Assembly: GCA_049999725.1 (NCBI GenBank)
Contig: JBNGIS010004247.1
Location: 307,541-371,540, forward strand
Source of the DNA: Haplomitrium mnioides
Lineage: Eukaryota; Marchantiophyta; Haplomitriopsida; Calobryales
Reading direction: 5' to 3'
DNA length: 64,000 nt
Shown here: piece after piece, positions 50,038-61,290 of the stretch
Position numbering within the stretch: the first letter of the stretch is position 1
Layout of the letters: the number at the start of each line of letters is the position of its first letter
Translations under genes and position numbers: made by a program
Notes under the pieces: generated by a model
Database searches by the model: none
What the model was told of the DNA's origin: nothing
Seen by the model: the letters and a program-made list of their open reading frames with translations, nothing else

Positions 50038-52097
50038 GGTCGAAACTGTGAGAAGTCATCATTTCAACCTTGATTGAACCTCAAGAAACTTGAAAGTTCA
50101 AAAGGGAGAAATCAATTTTTTTGAAAGTTCAAAAAGGAACTGAAGATGAATTGTTGAATAAACGACAAATCGATATTTCAGTGAAAGCTCGAAAACGAAC
50201 ATTTGGGTATATTTTGAAAGTTCAAAAACTCAAAAGTTATAATCTGACTTTAAATGATATTATATCGATATTTCACCAATTTTCATAAGCTATGTTGAAA
50301 GTTGGAAAAGAGGCACAAAGTAAATGGCAAAATTTTGAAAGGGAAGAAGCGAGTTCGATGGCAAAACAATGACAAATTTGGTAAAATTCTTAAAATACAT
50401 ATATTACTGTTTTGGACATTTGAAAAAATAAATAAATAATAATTTTATAGAACTAATCTAAGCTCGGAGGGGAATCTACCCCTTTTTCAAAGTCGACGAA
50501 TCACAAGGTGACAAGTGGCGATAAATATGACTGATCTAGGTTCAAGGTTAAGTCAAACCCGACCCCCATATGCAAGGAGTGAGGGGACCTTGGTCATGGC
50601 TCTCAAAAGAAGGATGAGCGATAGCTACTTATAGAGATTTTTGTTTTTCACATTGCACTTATGGGATTAAGTGGAGGTTGCTAGTGAAGCGACGGTAGCT
50701 ATGGTACACAAACCAACCTTCTGAAGCACCAGATCTCTTCCATGCTACTAAGTCCACCGATGCTGCAAGTTCACTACCAAGCCTATATTAAATCATCGTC
50801 AAGGCACATTTTTGCTGCTGAACCTATTTTGACTACTGAACCTTATTCTCTTTGAGCTTGCGCACATCATTTTTTCAAACGATCATAAATCAGCTGTTAT
50901 ATGATCATTTGAGCTCATTCTTCAAATCTTAAACAACAAATCTGATCACCTACTCTAAGAAAATCTATCACACCTTATTTCAAGCATTTTTGGTTCACAA
51001 ATAATTACAAATAGAGAGCTAATCTCTCTTGCATCTACAAAATCAAGAATATAACAACTCTATTTTGCTTTTAGGCTACTAATTCAAAATATATAGAACC
51101 ATAATTTCATTTTATGGAGAAAAAAAACTTGTGAATCAATAGAATATACACAATTGCAACAGTGTGTATAAACATTCAGCTACTTCCCAAATGATTTGAC
51201 AAGCTATTTATACATCAATTCAGATGGTCTGATTAAATTGAAAGTTGACAACGTTCTATAGCAAATATCAAGCATAATTACATATATAGGAATACAAATA
51301 TGATATAGATTGAGAACATATCACTTTATTTAGAATTTTGATCTGCCAATACTGTGTATTTAATCCTATAGAAATCTACACACTATAAAATTGAATATAA
51401 TCTGTTACAAAATTTTATTCTAGAATCTAAGAATACAATATATTGTAATTAGCACAAATCAATCTATAAGTGTAAAGAAGATTGACTATAGCTATAGATA
51501 CATTACAGATTCTGATTTCTAGAAAACACGTTTTTCTATATAATCATTTAGAGGAAACTAACTTTTTGTCTCAAGAATCTGTAGAGATTCTGAGTATGCA
51601 AAATAGCCCAAATTAGTTCATAGGGTTTTCCCTCTATATATAATACATAGTACATTCAAATTTTATTATATAGAGTTTCCACAATATATATCTTCATGAT
51701 CTCATTTAGAAGTACAGAGGTCAAGATCACATATTCAAGGATTCTACTCCAATTTTTGAAGACCTTTTATGAAAGAAGAGACATCAATAACCAAAGAAAC
51801 ATTGTTGCTGAATTGTGAAGACCTATTGCTGACTGCAAAAAATATTCTCTTAAAGATTTGAAGATCATCCCCTTGTCTACAGCAAGAAGAAAAGGGAACA
51901 CACATTCCATATTAGAAGTATTATAAAAATCTATTTTAACAAGTTATACACAGAACAAAGAAGTTTAGAAAATCATTGTTATTCACAAAACAAAACAAAA
52001 AAGAGTTTAATACCTGGTTTTTTCAAATTTTGATAAATCCGCTATTTTTCCTCCACAAACCTTGAACTCTTTCTCGTATTCTAAATAATAGAGAAGC
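50038..52097 (+). other. Non-coding 5' leader of Copia C2
   Basis: About 2 kb of AT-rich DNA between LTR and gag without a credible frame, homologous to 11918-14455 of C1. The length is unusual; Copia leaders are normally a few hundred bases at most. Confidence 0.7.
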
Positions 52098-52990
52098 TAA
52101 ACTTCAAACAATTGACCATAGAAGGAGAGAACTACCTGTCGTGGTCACTAGATGTTGTTGTATATCTTGTCTCTAAAATTGGAGAACACAATCCTCATAG
52201 ATGAAAACATAACTGCACAGCAAAAAGCCCAAGCACAAGTATTCTTGAGGTCCCATCTATCAGACTCTCTAAAAATCCAATACCTGAATGAGAGTAACCC
52301 CAAAATTCTCTGCGACAATCTAAAAGACGGATTTGACCATACAAAGATCATATATCTACCCAAAACAAGGCATGATTGGGTTAACCTAAAGGTGCAGAGT
52401 TTCCCAATCATTTCTTAATATAATAGTGAGTTATTGAGAATTATATCACAATTGACTTTGTGTGGACTTCTTGTTTCTGAAGAAGAATAGGTTGAAAAAA
52501 CCATGTCCACTTTTCATACAACAAACATGATTTTTCTTGCCCAATATAGAAATATGAACTTTACAACATATTTTGAATTGATTGCATATCTACTATTAGC
52601 AGAAAAGCATCAATACTTGTTGTTGAAAAACTCCAAAGTTAGACCTCTAGGCACCCTACCTCAAGCTCAAACACTTGAAGCCCACTTTTCAAGGCCAAAA
52701 AATAATAGAAGAATGTCTAGACCAAGGGCCAGATTTGCTTCTTTTAGACAAAACTCTCAAAGAGCTAAAGCCCCAATACCTGGCAAGAATCAACTATTCA
52801 TGAAAGAGGAAGGGGAAACTCTAGAAGATTCTTTCAAAGAGGAAGAAGAGAAGGTAGAGCTTCATTCAATAACAGAAGTCAGCCTTCTTCAACCAATTCA
52901 AGGGGACCAATTGTCTGTGGCAGATGTGGAATTATGGGACATACCCATAAAATTTCCAGGATTCCAACTCACCTAGTGCGACTATATGCA
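52098..52990 (+). pseudogene. Copia gag remnant (C2)
   Basis: It reads TIEGENYLSWSLDVV in the first frame, then RSHLSDSLKIQYLNESNP, KTRHDWVNLKV, AQYRNMNFTTYFELIAY and LLLAEKHQYLLLK. The zinc knuckle at 52916-52957 is CGRCGIMGHTHKIS, with Ser in place of the last Cys. There are at least two frameshifts before the knuckle and several stops. Confidence 0.82.
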
Positions 52991-53144
52991 AAGGATAAGA
53001 GCCAGAACGTTGCAATTGAAAATTATGGTGTATTCCTTGAACAAATAGACACCCTTAGTGACTATATTGATGAGGAAAAAGATTTTAACACACCTGAGAA
53101 AAACATGATTCATTCAATGTACAAACAATACACTACCCCATGAT

Positions 53145-53560
53145 GATATTAATGCTTGCATAATTGATAGTGACAGTACTCACACAATTCTGAAATCCAA
53201 GTCCTACTTCACCAAGATTACGCCCTCATACCAAAAGATGATTACAATAATAGGTAGTAACCAAATTGAAGAAGGGCAAGAACCAACAATAATCAAACTG
53301 CCACAATGTATCATTCTTCATATAAGATCCACCATCTATGCACCAAGTGCTACTAGGAACCTCATTAGTTTCAGAGACATAAGAGACAATGGTTTCTATA
53401 TACATACAAGCACTTATTAAAAACAAGAAGTGTTGCATTTGTTAAAGCACACTCGTGAAGGATCTATAATAAAAGAAACCTTATTTGCATATTCTCTTGG
53501 CTTTTACAGAATAGAAATACAATTTTTTATACTCATGCATAAAATATTGATCATACAATA
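53145..53560 (+). pseudogene. Copia protease and pre-integrase remnant (C2)
   Basis: The retropepsin motif reads CIIDSDSTHTIL, with Asp-Ser-Asp at 53166-53174; C1 has Asp-Ser-Gly here, so Gly was lost by one G-to-A change. It continues with IYAPSATRNLISF and EVLHLLKHT as in C1. Confidence 0.78.
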
Positions 53561-54520
53561 CTATAGCATAATTGCTTGGGACATCCAGACACAACTATGT
53601 TTCAAAACATTTTAAAGGTGTTTCGATCTATTCCTTCAAGCATATGACCATATATGATCACAAAACCGTGCATACACTGTTCTCAAGGAAAACTGGCATT
53701 ACAATCAGCAATATCTAAGACAATTATGGAAATTCCAAAGTTCATTGAGAGGATACATGCAGATATATGTGGTCCTATCAACCTTCCCAGTGAACCCTTT
53801 TGGTATTTCTTGGTGATCATCTGCGCTTCAACCAAATAGTTGCAAGTATCTTTACTCTCTACCTGAAATTTAGTCTTCCTAAGGATACTAACACATATTC
53901 TAAAATTGAAAGTTCAATTCCCATAAAGTCCAATAAAAGTCCTCCAAGTTGACAACACGAGAGAGTTTACATCAAAAACTTTTGATGATCTCTATATGAC
54001 CAAGGGTATAGATACCCAATACTCTATCATGCATGTCCATTTTCAAAATGGAATAGCCAAAAGAGTAATTCACAACATACAAACAATTGCTAGACCAATG
54101 TTCATGCAGACCATTTTACCAATTTCTGCATAGAGCCATGCAATACTACATCTTATATCACTTTTAAAATATAGGCCATCAACTTTCAACACATCATTAT
54201 CTCACCAACTTGCCTACGGTAGTATACCTGGTCTATCACATTTAAGAGTTTTTGGTTGTCAAGTCCTAGTTCCAATTATATGACCGAAAAAGGCTAAGAA
54301 AGGACCTCAAAGACAAACAAACATATGCATGGGATGTGAGTTCCCATCTATTATACGCTATCTAAAACCATCCAGTACTAATGTTTTCCAAGCTAGATTA
54401 GAAAATTGCCATTTTTATAAGGACATTTTTCCCTTACTTTTTGAAGATAAAATTTTTTCATTACTTAAAAAACTACAATGGGAGAACATATCCACTACAT
54501 AGATGGATCAAAGAACAAAG
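53561..54520 (+). pseudogene. Copia integrase remnant, catalytic residues D-D-K (C2)
   Basis: The HHCC zinc site is present: HNCLGH from 53567 and CIHC at 53669-53680, with one stop between. The core has RIHADICGPI (first Asp 53762-53764) and VDNTREF (second Asp 53951-53953). The third position, 36 codons later at 54059-54061, is Lys (AAA) in NGIAKRVI instead of the Glu expected in NGxAE. Stops break the frame between these motifs. Confidence 0.84.
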
Positions 54521-54819
54521 AAATGTGAGGATGAAGTCAAGAGACTTCTTCACTTGGCTGAAACCATAGAACATTTCTAGATTCATTTAATGAAATTGCA
54601 AAAGTAATAAGGTCATACATACTTGCGGTGAATACTCCTGCGAGAATTCAGGATATCTCTAAACCAACAAATGACCATTTACCAAGGCAAAAAGAAAACG
54701 CCCTCTTGGCTCAAAAGACTCTCAACCTCGGCAAGAAGCTTTGATGAAGAAAACTACTTTCCCAAATGGCGTGTGAATACCATCACCATCTATATCATTA
54801 CTATCTCAACCAACCATCT

Positions 54820-56629
54820 CCCTATTGGATCACCTTGACAATCAAGAGATCTCAATCCACTACATGGATATATGGATTATATGGAAAAGAGAGAATGTAG
54901 ACGTAGATGATCATTTTGCATTCCTAGTTTCACAAATTGTATCTGATACACCATCTTATCCAAGATTTGTCAAAGAAGCTATGGATAGCTCTTATTGGAT
55001 AAAGTGAAAAAAGGAAATGAATTCAGAATTTGATTCTATGATACAAAGGTAGGTATTTAGACCTCTAGTTCTAGTTCCTTCTAATGCCCATTTAATCGAA
55101 TATAGGTGGATCTTTATGAAAAAGGAGAAATCGTTAGATATAAGACACGCCTTATAGCCAAAGGCTATACACAAATACCTGGGAGAGACTTTGATCTCAC
55201 ACATGCCCAAGTTATGGAACCAATCATATACCAACTCCTGGTAAGTTTTTCCCTAAGACATGAGCTTAAAACACATTAGATGGATGTTGTGACAGCATAC
55301 CTGTCGTGACATAAAGAGAAGTGGACTTGCCACATTGGAAACCTGGTTTCATCATGGCATCTAAACAAAAGCTAATCTGAACTCTATATCATAGTCATCA
55401 CAATCCATAAATTGAAATCACAGCAACCTGAAATTACAGCAACTTGAAATTACAGCATCCTTGCACCGAAATGAAGAAATGTAGGGGAATGTATGTGGTC
55501 CCCATTATCATAAAAGGACTTTGTATAAAGTGCATATAAAAAGTAAAATGTACTATATAATGTGAAGTGTAGTGTAGACTAGTGTAGGCCAGCGCCCTAC
55601 CATGAGGTGCTGGGAGCATCTAAGGAATCAAAACTACATGTATGGAGCAATTCTATGTATTGTATTGCCATAGCACTACTCTCCAAGCTAAGATTCAAGA
55701 AAACTAAGAAAGAAGCGGGAGAGTCCCAAGTAGCCCATGCTAGCTCTATGTTCTTCTAACAAAAGCAGTTGCTCCAAGAACAACCCTCACCTTGCTATAA
55801 GAACATTAAACTTGAATGCACTCTCACTCACTCTAATAGCATCTAATAGAATGCATATGAACAAACCTATACCTTGGCTGGAATGGGGGGGGGGGGGCAG
55901 TGCTGATGTGCAACATCAACACTGTATTCCTGCATGACATACCTATACAGCCTATTAGATACCCAGATCTACATGAAAGCTCCCATAGAGCATATAGCCA
56001 AGAATATCTATCATATTCAAGAGGAGAATGTCTCCAAGAGAAAACCAACTAGCAAACCATCTACCTCTTCACCATCGACCATAATCAAACCTAATAGTGT
56101 GAGTATTGGGCTAGGACCTTTAGTCTATGACATGCAATCTAGGGAGAAAAGACCGATTGTCTCCCGTATGCATCAATCCATGCCTATGACCAAGGATGGA
56201 TATGCAATCAAGATCATTAGATTTATTTATGGACTTAAGTAGAGTGGTCAAATCTAGTATAAGAGATTTCAAGAAGAGATGATAGCAATGAGTTTTCACT
56301 TTGATGACATTGCACCATGTTTATTCATCAAGAATGTTGACAAAGAATTAATTATTGTTGCATTATATATTGATGACATAAACTTATTCAGTCAACAATT
56401 CTTACTTGCGCAGACTATTTCTATGCTTAACAAAACTTTTGATATGAAGGATATTGGTAAGACCAAATATTGTTTAGAAATACAATTTGAGTATCTTAAT
56501 GATGGTATTTTAATGCATGAGAGTACTTATATCAAGGAAGTTCTAAAACAATTAAATATGGACAAATCTCATCCACTAACATCACCTATTAAGATAAGAA
56601 CACTAGATAGAGAAAAGGACATTTTTTGA
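54820..56629 (+). pseudogene. Copia reverse transcriptase remnant, split by a solo LTR (C2)
   Basis: Blocks in order: the SIHYMDIWI linker (54850), LIAKGYTQIPGRDFDLTHA (55150-55205), MDVVTAYL up to 55301, then a 638-bp insertion, then LYSLLDTQIYMKAP (55944 on), MTKDGYAIKIIRFIYGLK (56185-56242) and ALYIDDINLF with the YIDD active site at 56366-56377. The frame 56279-56629 is clean over 116 codons. This is the best-preserved RT of the window, yet stops and the insertion make it inactive. Confidence 0.85.
55302..55939. mobile_element. 638-bp solo LTR-like insertion in C2 RT
   Basis: The insert starts TGTCGTGACATAAAG and ends CCTGCATGACA. TACC (55298-55301 and 55940-55943) is duplicated at its ends, and removal restores the RT reading TAYLYSLLDT. 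The ends form a short inverted repeat (TGTCRTG). A TATATAATG motif lies near 55554. It is not similar to L1 or L2. The duplication is 4 bp, or 5 if the shared A is counted. Confidence 0.78.
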
Positions 56630-56639
56630 AAAAAAGAAA

Positions 56640-57260
56640 ACACAAAGCCAATCCTTGGATTTGAGATACTATATCGCTTCCCCATAAAAGCTATTATGTT
56701 TCTTGCAAATCAAACATACTCTGATATATCCTTTGCCATGAACTTGCTTGCAAGACACAGTTCATAACCTACTATACGACATTGGAATGGTATCAAGCGC
56801 ATTTTTAGATATTTACAAAACACAATTCACATGGGACTATTTTCCCCAAATAATCATGATCAAATCTTTGCCGACTATGAGGATGCATGATACCTTTCGG
56901 ATCTTGACAATGCTAAATCCCAAACTGGTTATGTCTTCATATATGGCTCTACAACTATATCATGGAAGATTACAAAGCAAATATTGACTTGTATATCTTC
57001 AAACCATGTAGAAATTATAGCTTTATAAGTAACCAGTAGGGAGTGTATATACCTACGAAGGATGATTGATCACATATACTCAAAAAGAAGACTGTATTAA
57101 AGAAGACTGTATTAAACACATCGCGCCCAAGTTTTTCTTCACACACGAGTAGTAGGATGAGACCGTATTAGTGCATGTTATCTCTAGCAAAGAGAATATG
57201 GTTCATATTTCTACAAAAACTTTACCTCCAGTACTACACCAACATTTTTGGCACTCTCTT
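56640..57260 (+). pseudogene. Copia RNase H remnant (C2)
   Basis: A frame change after 56629 leads to FADYEDA, a stop, then YLSDLDNAKSQTGYVFIYGS (56870-56950), the classical Copia RNase H block, then ISWKITKQ. Near the end the region matches the C1 segment with FTKTLP. It is inactive. Confidence 0.8.
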
Positions 57261-57693
57261 GGACTACAAAGATTATCAAGATTATTATTATGACTTCATT
57301 GACACATATTTCACTATATGATTTTCTCATTATATTTTCAAGATCCTTATATTTATCTTCGATATATTTTCTTTATATATATTGCTTATGTTATCTTTCT
57401 AGAGGTAACTTTATTATACTTCTTTTTTATATGGCCTATAGCTATGCTTCTCATATTTTTGACATTAGCTTTAAAAATGAAGTTCTTATTATTATTTCTT
57501 GTATATATTCTTTCACTTATTGACATATCAATCAATGTATAATGGTGGTTGTACTCTTTCCCTCGCAGTAGTATGAGAGGGTTTTAATGAGGCAACACTC
57601 TTATTCTTCATATGGATATTTTTAGTAGTTTTGGAGCTATTTTGTCATAGGTATCATTTTTATCTTACATATGTTTATAGCATTCCCCATGTT

Positions 57694-57708
57694 ATAACCA
57701 AGGAGAAG
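57694..57708 (+). promoter_or_regulatory. Polypurine tract of Copia C2
   Basis: AACCAAGGAGAAG lies directly before the 3' LTR start TGTCACAAT. C1 has the diverged AACCAAAGCCGAG at the same place. Confidence 0.6.
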
Positions 57709-57955
57709 TGTCACAATATATAGAGTAAGATACATAGCCTAATCTAATATTACACTTTAATCTAGGATTAGCTCATATAATTAGAATTATACTTCAACCT
57801 AATCCCAACCTTCATCCTATGATATATAACCATATGTATATTTGGATCATAAGATGATTATTATTGAGGTGGAGATAATACATGGTTGGAGAAGAGGAGA
57901 GGAAGAATATATCTATTACACTTTGCATCTCAGTTATGAGCATTACATTTGTTGA
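57709..57955 (+). repeat. 3' LTR of Copia C2
   Basis: It starts TGTCACAATATATAG and carries the same internal blocks as the C1 LTRs (GCCTAATCT, CTAGGATTAG, GAAGAGGAGAGGAAGA). The 3' end is diverged, so its limit is approximate. Confidence 0.75.
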
Positions 57956-60900
57956 GTGCATCATTTACTTGCATCACAAAATGTGAGAGGAAAATACAAA
58001 GAGCTACATGTGCAAAATTGTAGAAGAGAAAAAAACTCATCGAGAGACAAGATTTCATACCGTTTGCGTTTGGTGAAGGGAAGAAAGATATGCAAACTAA
58101 TTGGTGTAAATGTCTATCAAAAGGAGTCTAAGAGCATATTGGACAAAAGGAGACAAACTAGTACCACAACACTCAAATTGACCCTAAGTGAAATACGTCT
58201 AAAAATGCAGTATTTTAAATGCAAAGAGTGTCAAAGATTGCAAAAATATTTGAGCAATATTGTTTCAACTCCATTTCCTCTTTCTACTAATCCTTGCTAC
58301 CAAATCAAGCCATCCCAAAGTAGAATAACTTGGATATTTGCTTCTCTACTCCTCTTCCTAGAGCAACGAGTATCCAAACCCAATCCGTGCATGGGCTTTC
58401 GGTTTTTCCCCCCACCTATGCGCGCATGGGGTGTGGATTTAGGCCTTTGAGAGCCCATGTGCACATGGACTCTCAAAAGCTACTCGAAACAAGAACCTTG
58501 CAAGAAAGCTATATTCTTGTCTTGATTTCTATTTGACATGTTAGTGGAGATGTTCACAATGTCTGCATGTATTCATGTTGTGAACAACAAATTTTCTGGT
58601 TTTTTCTTTAGAGTTTTTGATGAGAAAATTCCACAGAAAGTGGAAGACTTTGAGCATGGGGTTTTGACTTAGGTCTCAAGCTCTATAAGGTCCTATGCAT
58701 AGAAGTTTTGCAAGAAATCTAGAGTGATATTTTGTTCATGATGTATATATGTGAGGACCAAATGTTTTGGTTTCTTGTACTGATTTTTTGATGGGAAAAT
58801 ATTAAAGAGAGTACCTCCACGAAAGACTTCTCCATCAATCCATGATGGTGACAATTTTTGGCATTTATTATCCTTAAGTTGTGCTTAGAACTAGGTACGC
58901 TATTTGACTTCTTGTTTCTTGTTATATTCCCACAACTTCTTTAGGTGGTGAACACTTCACTTTAGTTATACTAGTGCTTGTAATCATAAATAACCATTTG
59001 AGAGGTTCCTTTTGTGCAACAAAGAAAATTTTCCCTAGAGGCATCAAATGTTGAAAGTTCATTTTAGATTCTCATGGAATATTAAGCTTTCTAGACAAAG
59101 GTTGTGAATGTGTAGTGAGTTTGTATATGCAATTTAAGCTTAAACAGTTTCGTAATAATCCTTTCAGTTAGCTACGGAATAGTTAGTGACCTTGGAAATT
59201 GGAAATTGAGCTATATATTTATTTCATATGTTGCATTTCACTCATGTCACATTTGCATACAAGATTTGAGTTTTGATAGTTTTGTTGTGATCCTTCCAAT
59301 TAGCCAGGGATTGGTGGGTAGTATGTGACACACATACAATTGGCCCACCCTCCCTCTCTTTGAGACATAATAATTTTGTTTGTTGCAAATGACTGACTTG
59401 AGGCACCAATAGATGCGTATCGAAGTAAACAGTTGATGCAAAGAAACACTCAATCGAACACTTGGCACATGTGCATTCTAGGGAGGTTTTGTCCAAGAAA
59501 GCTTTGATCATGCAAATTTGTAAATAATTTATCTTGGGAACGCAGTACTACCAAGATGTTGCTGTAACTCTAAAACCCAACTTGACCTACTTGGTGGCAA
59601 TTAATTTCTGTAAGTTGTTCATATCCCATCAATATGTACAAAGGCTATTCAGTATTGTTTGGCTATTGGCTAGGTTTGGCTGTACACACTCACAACTCAT
59701 CCTTGACAACATTGTCAACATCTACGTTAGAGCGGGCTCATATGGCAATTTGTTCTGTTTGCTTCTTCCAACATTTTCCTTGAGTAGAGTTTCACGATGT
59801 GGATTGCCAACATGACTCTTCACAAACTCCAGAAGTACTTTTTACTTTGTTATGGACGATGGTGATACCAACATCTCCATTAGGATATTATCAGAACACT
59901 TATCACAAGAATTGAATCATTTATGAAGAGATTGATTGAACAGAGAGACTCATTGGTGGCTTGTCTTTGCTACCAAATAGGTAGAAGAGCAAAGGTGGCT
60001 AATTGTTGACCTCTTCAAGATGAAACAAGGGAGAGGGGTGGAGTGGTGGGAGAAGTTAGCCACCTTTTATGTAGCAAAAGATAGAGTACTTCTCGAAATA
60101 GCAACACTATAGGAAGTGTTCTTGCATAGCATGATGCTTATTTTTTGCTCCCTATAATTTTGCAAAAATAAATGAATATGGCCCTTTGAAATGTTTTGCA
60201 AGCTTTTCAAACACTTTGTCCACTTTAGCACAACTTTAACACTAGAGCATATACACATGCATGACACCAATTACCAGATCAGAATGTGGAACATTAGAAT
60301 TAGAATATATACATAACATGGAAGTCGTTCCATAGTAGTACACTATACCTCAAGAAAAATATCTCGTGAGCTACTCATTAGAATCTATTGAAACATTTTC
60401 CCAACAACAATTTTTACATCTCCTTTTATTTGAAGAAACACAACAAGCAATTAGTACATTCCAGTTGGAATCACAAAAAGAACTTATTAACAACAACCTA
60501 TTGACAATGTACATTGAGCGGTGTTGGGTTAGATTTGTAATGAGCTCCAAGTTCTCCCTTTACAAACTTCTTAGCAAATCCTTACCATATACAGACATAG
60601 CGGGTGTTGCCAAATTCACGCTTTTGGTGCAGAGACTTATATGAGAATTTCAGAAGGTATCCATCACACTTTTCAAATCCAAATTTGATGAATTTATGGT
60701 TTAAACAAAAGAAAAAACGTCACAAGAAATTCTCCCTCATAGTGAGAGTTTTCTTCCCTTATTTCTAATGCACAACACACATTGATACCAACGCCCTTCA
60801 TGTTTACTGCACTATTGTTTGCACTTGCTCTCCTCCCCTTCCGAAAATCTTAGGTATCCAAACCCCATGTTTTCTTGGGTTTTCATTGGAATCGTAAGCG

Positions 60901-60965
60901 AGCCTATAGTTCGTTTTGGAAAATAGATCCTTGAGCGCATCTAGCCTATGATCTAGAAGATTGAT
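57956..60965. other. AT-rich DNA, no gene recognised
   Basis: No domain, LTR boundary or structural RNA is recognisable. The longest open frame (57956-58450, 164 codons) has no family signature. Loose direct repeats are visible at 58590-58800 and at 59130-59320, too diverged to delimit. Confidence 0.55.
58446..58477. repeat. 32-bp near-perfect palindrome
   Basis: The sequence reads as TTTGAGAGC, CCATGTGCACATGG, ACTCTCAAA. All but one of the 16 pairs are complementary (C58454 against A58469). A related CATGCGCGCATGG-like motif lies about 30 bp to the left. Confidence 0.8.
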
Positions 60966-60969
60966 GCTT

Positions 60970-61290
60970 GTGTGTGCATAGACTTTGATGTGCAAGTTGA
61001 AACCTCATGCACTCATAGACTCTACTATGAAACTTAAAACCTAAGTTCAACATAGTCTTTGTTACAATGTTTAGATGTTCAACTCGGATTCCTATGCATG
61101 CAGAGACTTTGGTGTGGAAGTTCAAGCCTTCCACATGTACTAACTCTAATATACAACCCTCAACCTTCTACATACAAAGATTATTGTATAGAACTTAGAT
61201 TCTACAATGCTCAAAGACTCTCTTGTAGAACTCAAAACCTTTTGTTTGGAAGACTCTGGTCAAAAACTTGGAGATATTGTTTGTTTAGAC
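60970..61290. repeat. Degenerate ~38-bp tandem repeat, about 8 units
   Basis: Units share an AGACTYT core followed by TGTRGAA, AACCTT and CTACAT blocks (for example near 60978, 61018, 61106, 61180, 61218, 61251). It is highly diverged. Confidence 0.65.

Larger units (their letters stand above)
49917..57955 (+). mobile_element. Ty1/Copia element C2, same family as C1
   Basis: The left LTR piece (49917-50037) and right LTR (57709 to about 57955) share the TGTYACAATATATAGARTAAG start. The internal region holds a long leader, gag, protease, integrase, RT and RNase H in Copia order on the plus strand. Every domain aligns with C1. A 638-bp solo LTR splits RT. Stops and frameshifts occur throughout, and integrase, protease and zinc knuckle each lost a key residue. 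Confidence 0.87.

Noticed and set aside
57956-58450. 164-codon frame right of Copia C2
   Set aside because: It starts at the LTR edge, has low-complexity Lys/Arg-rich content and no family signature; chance in AT-rich DNA cannot be excluded.
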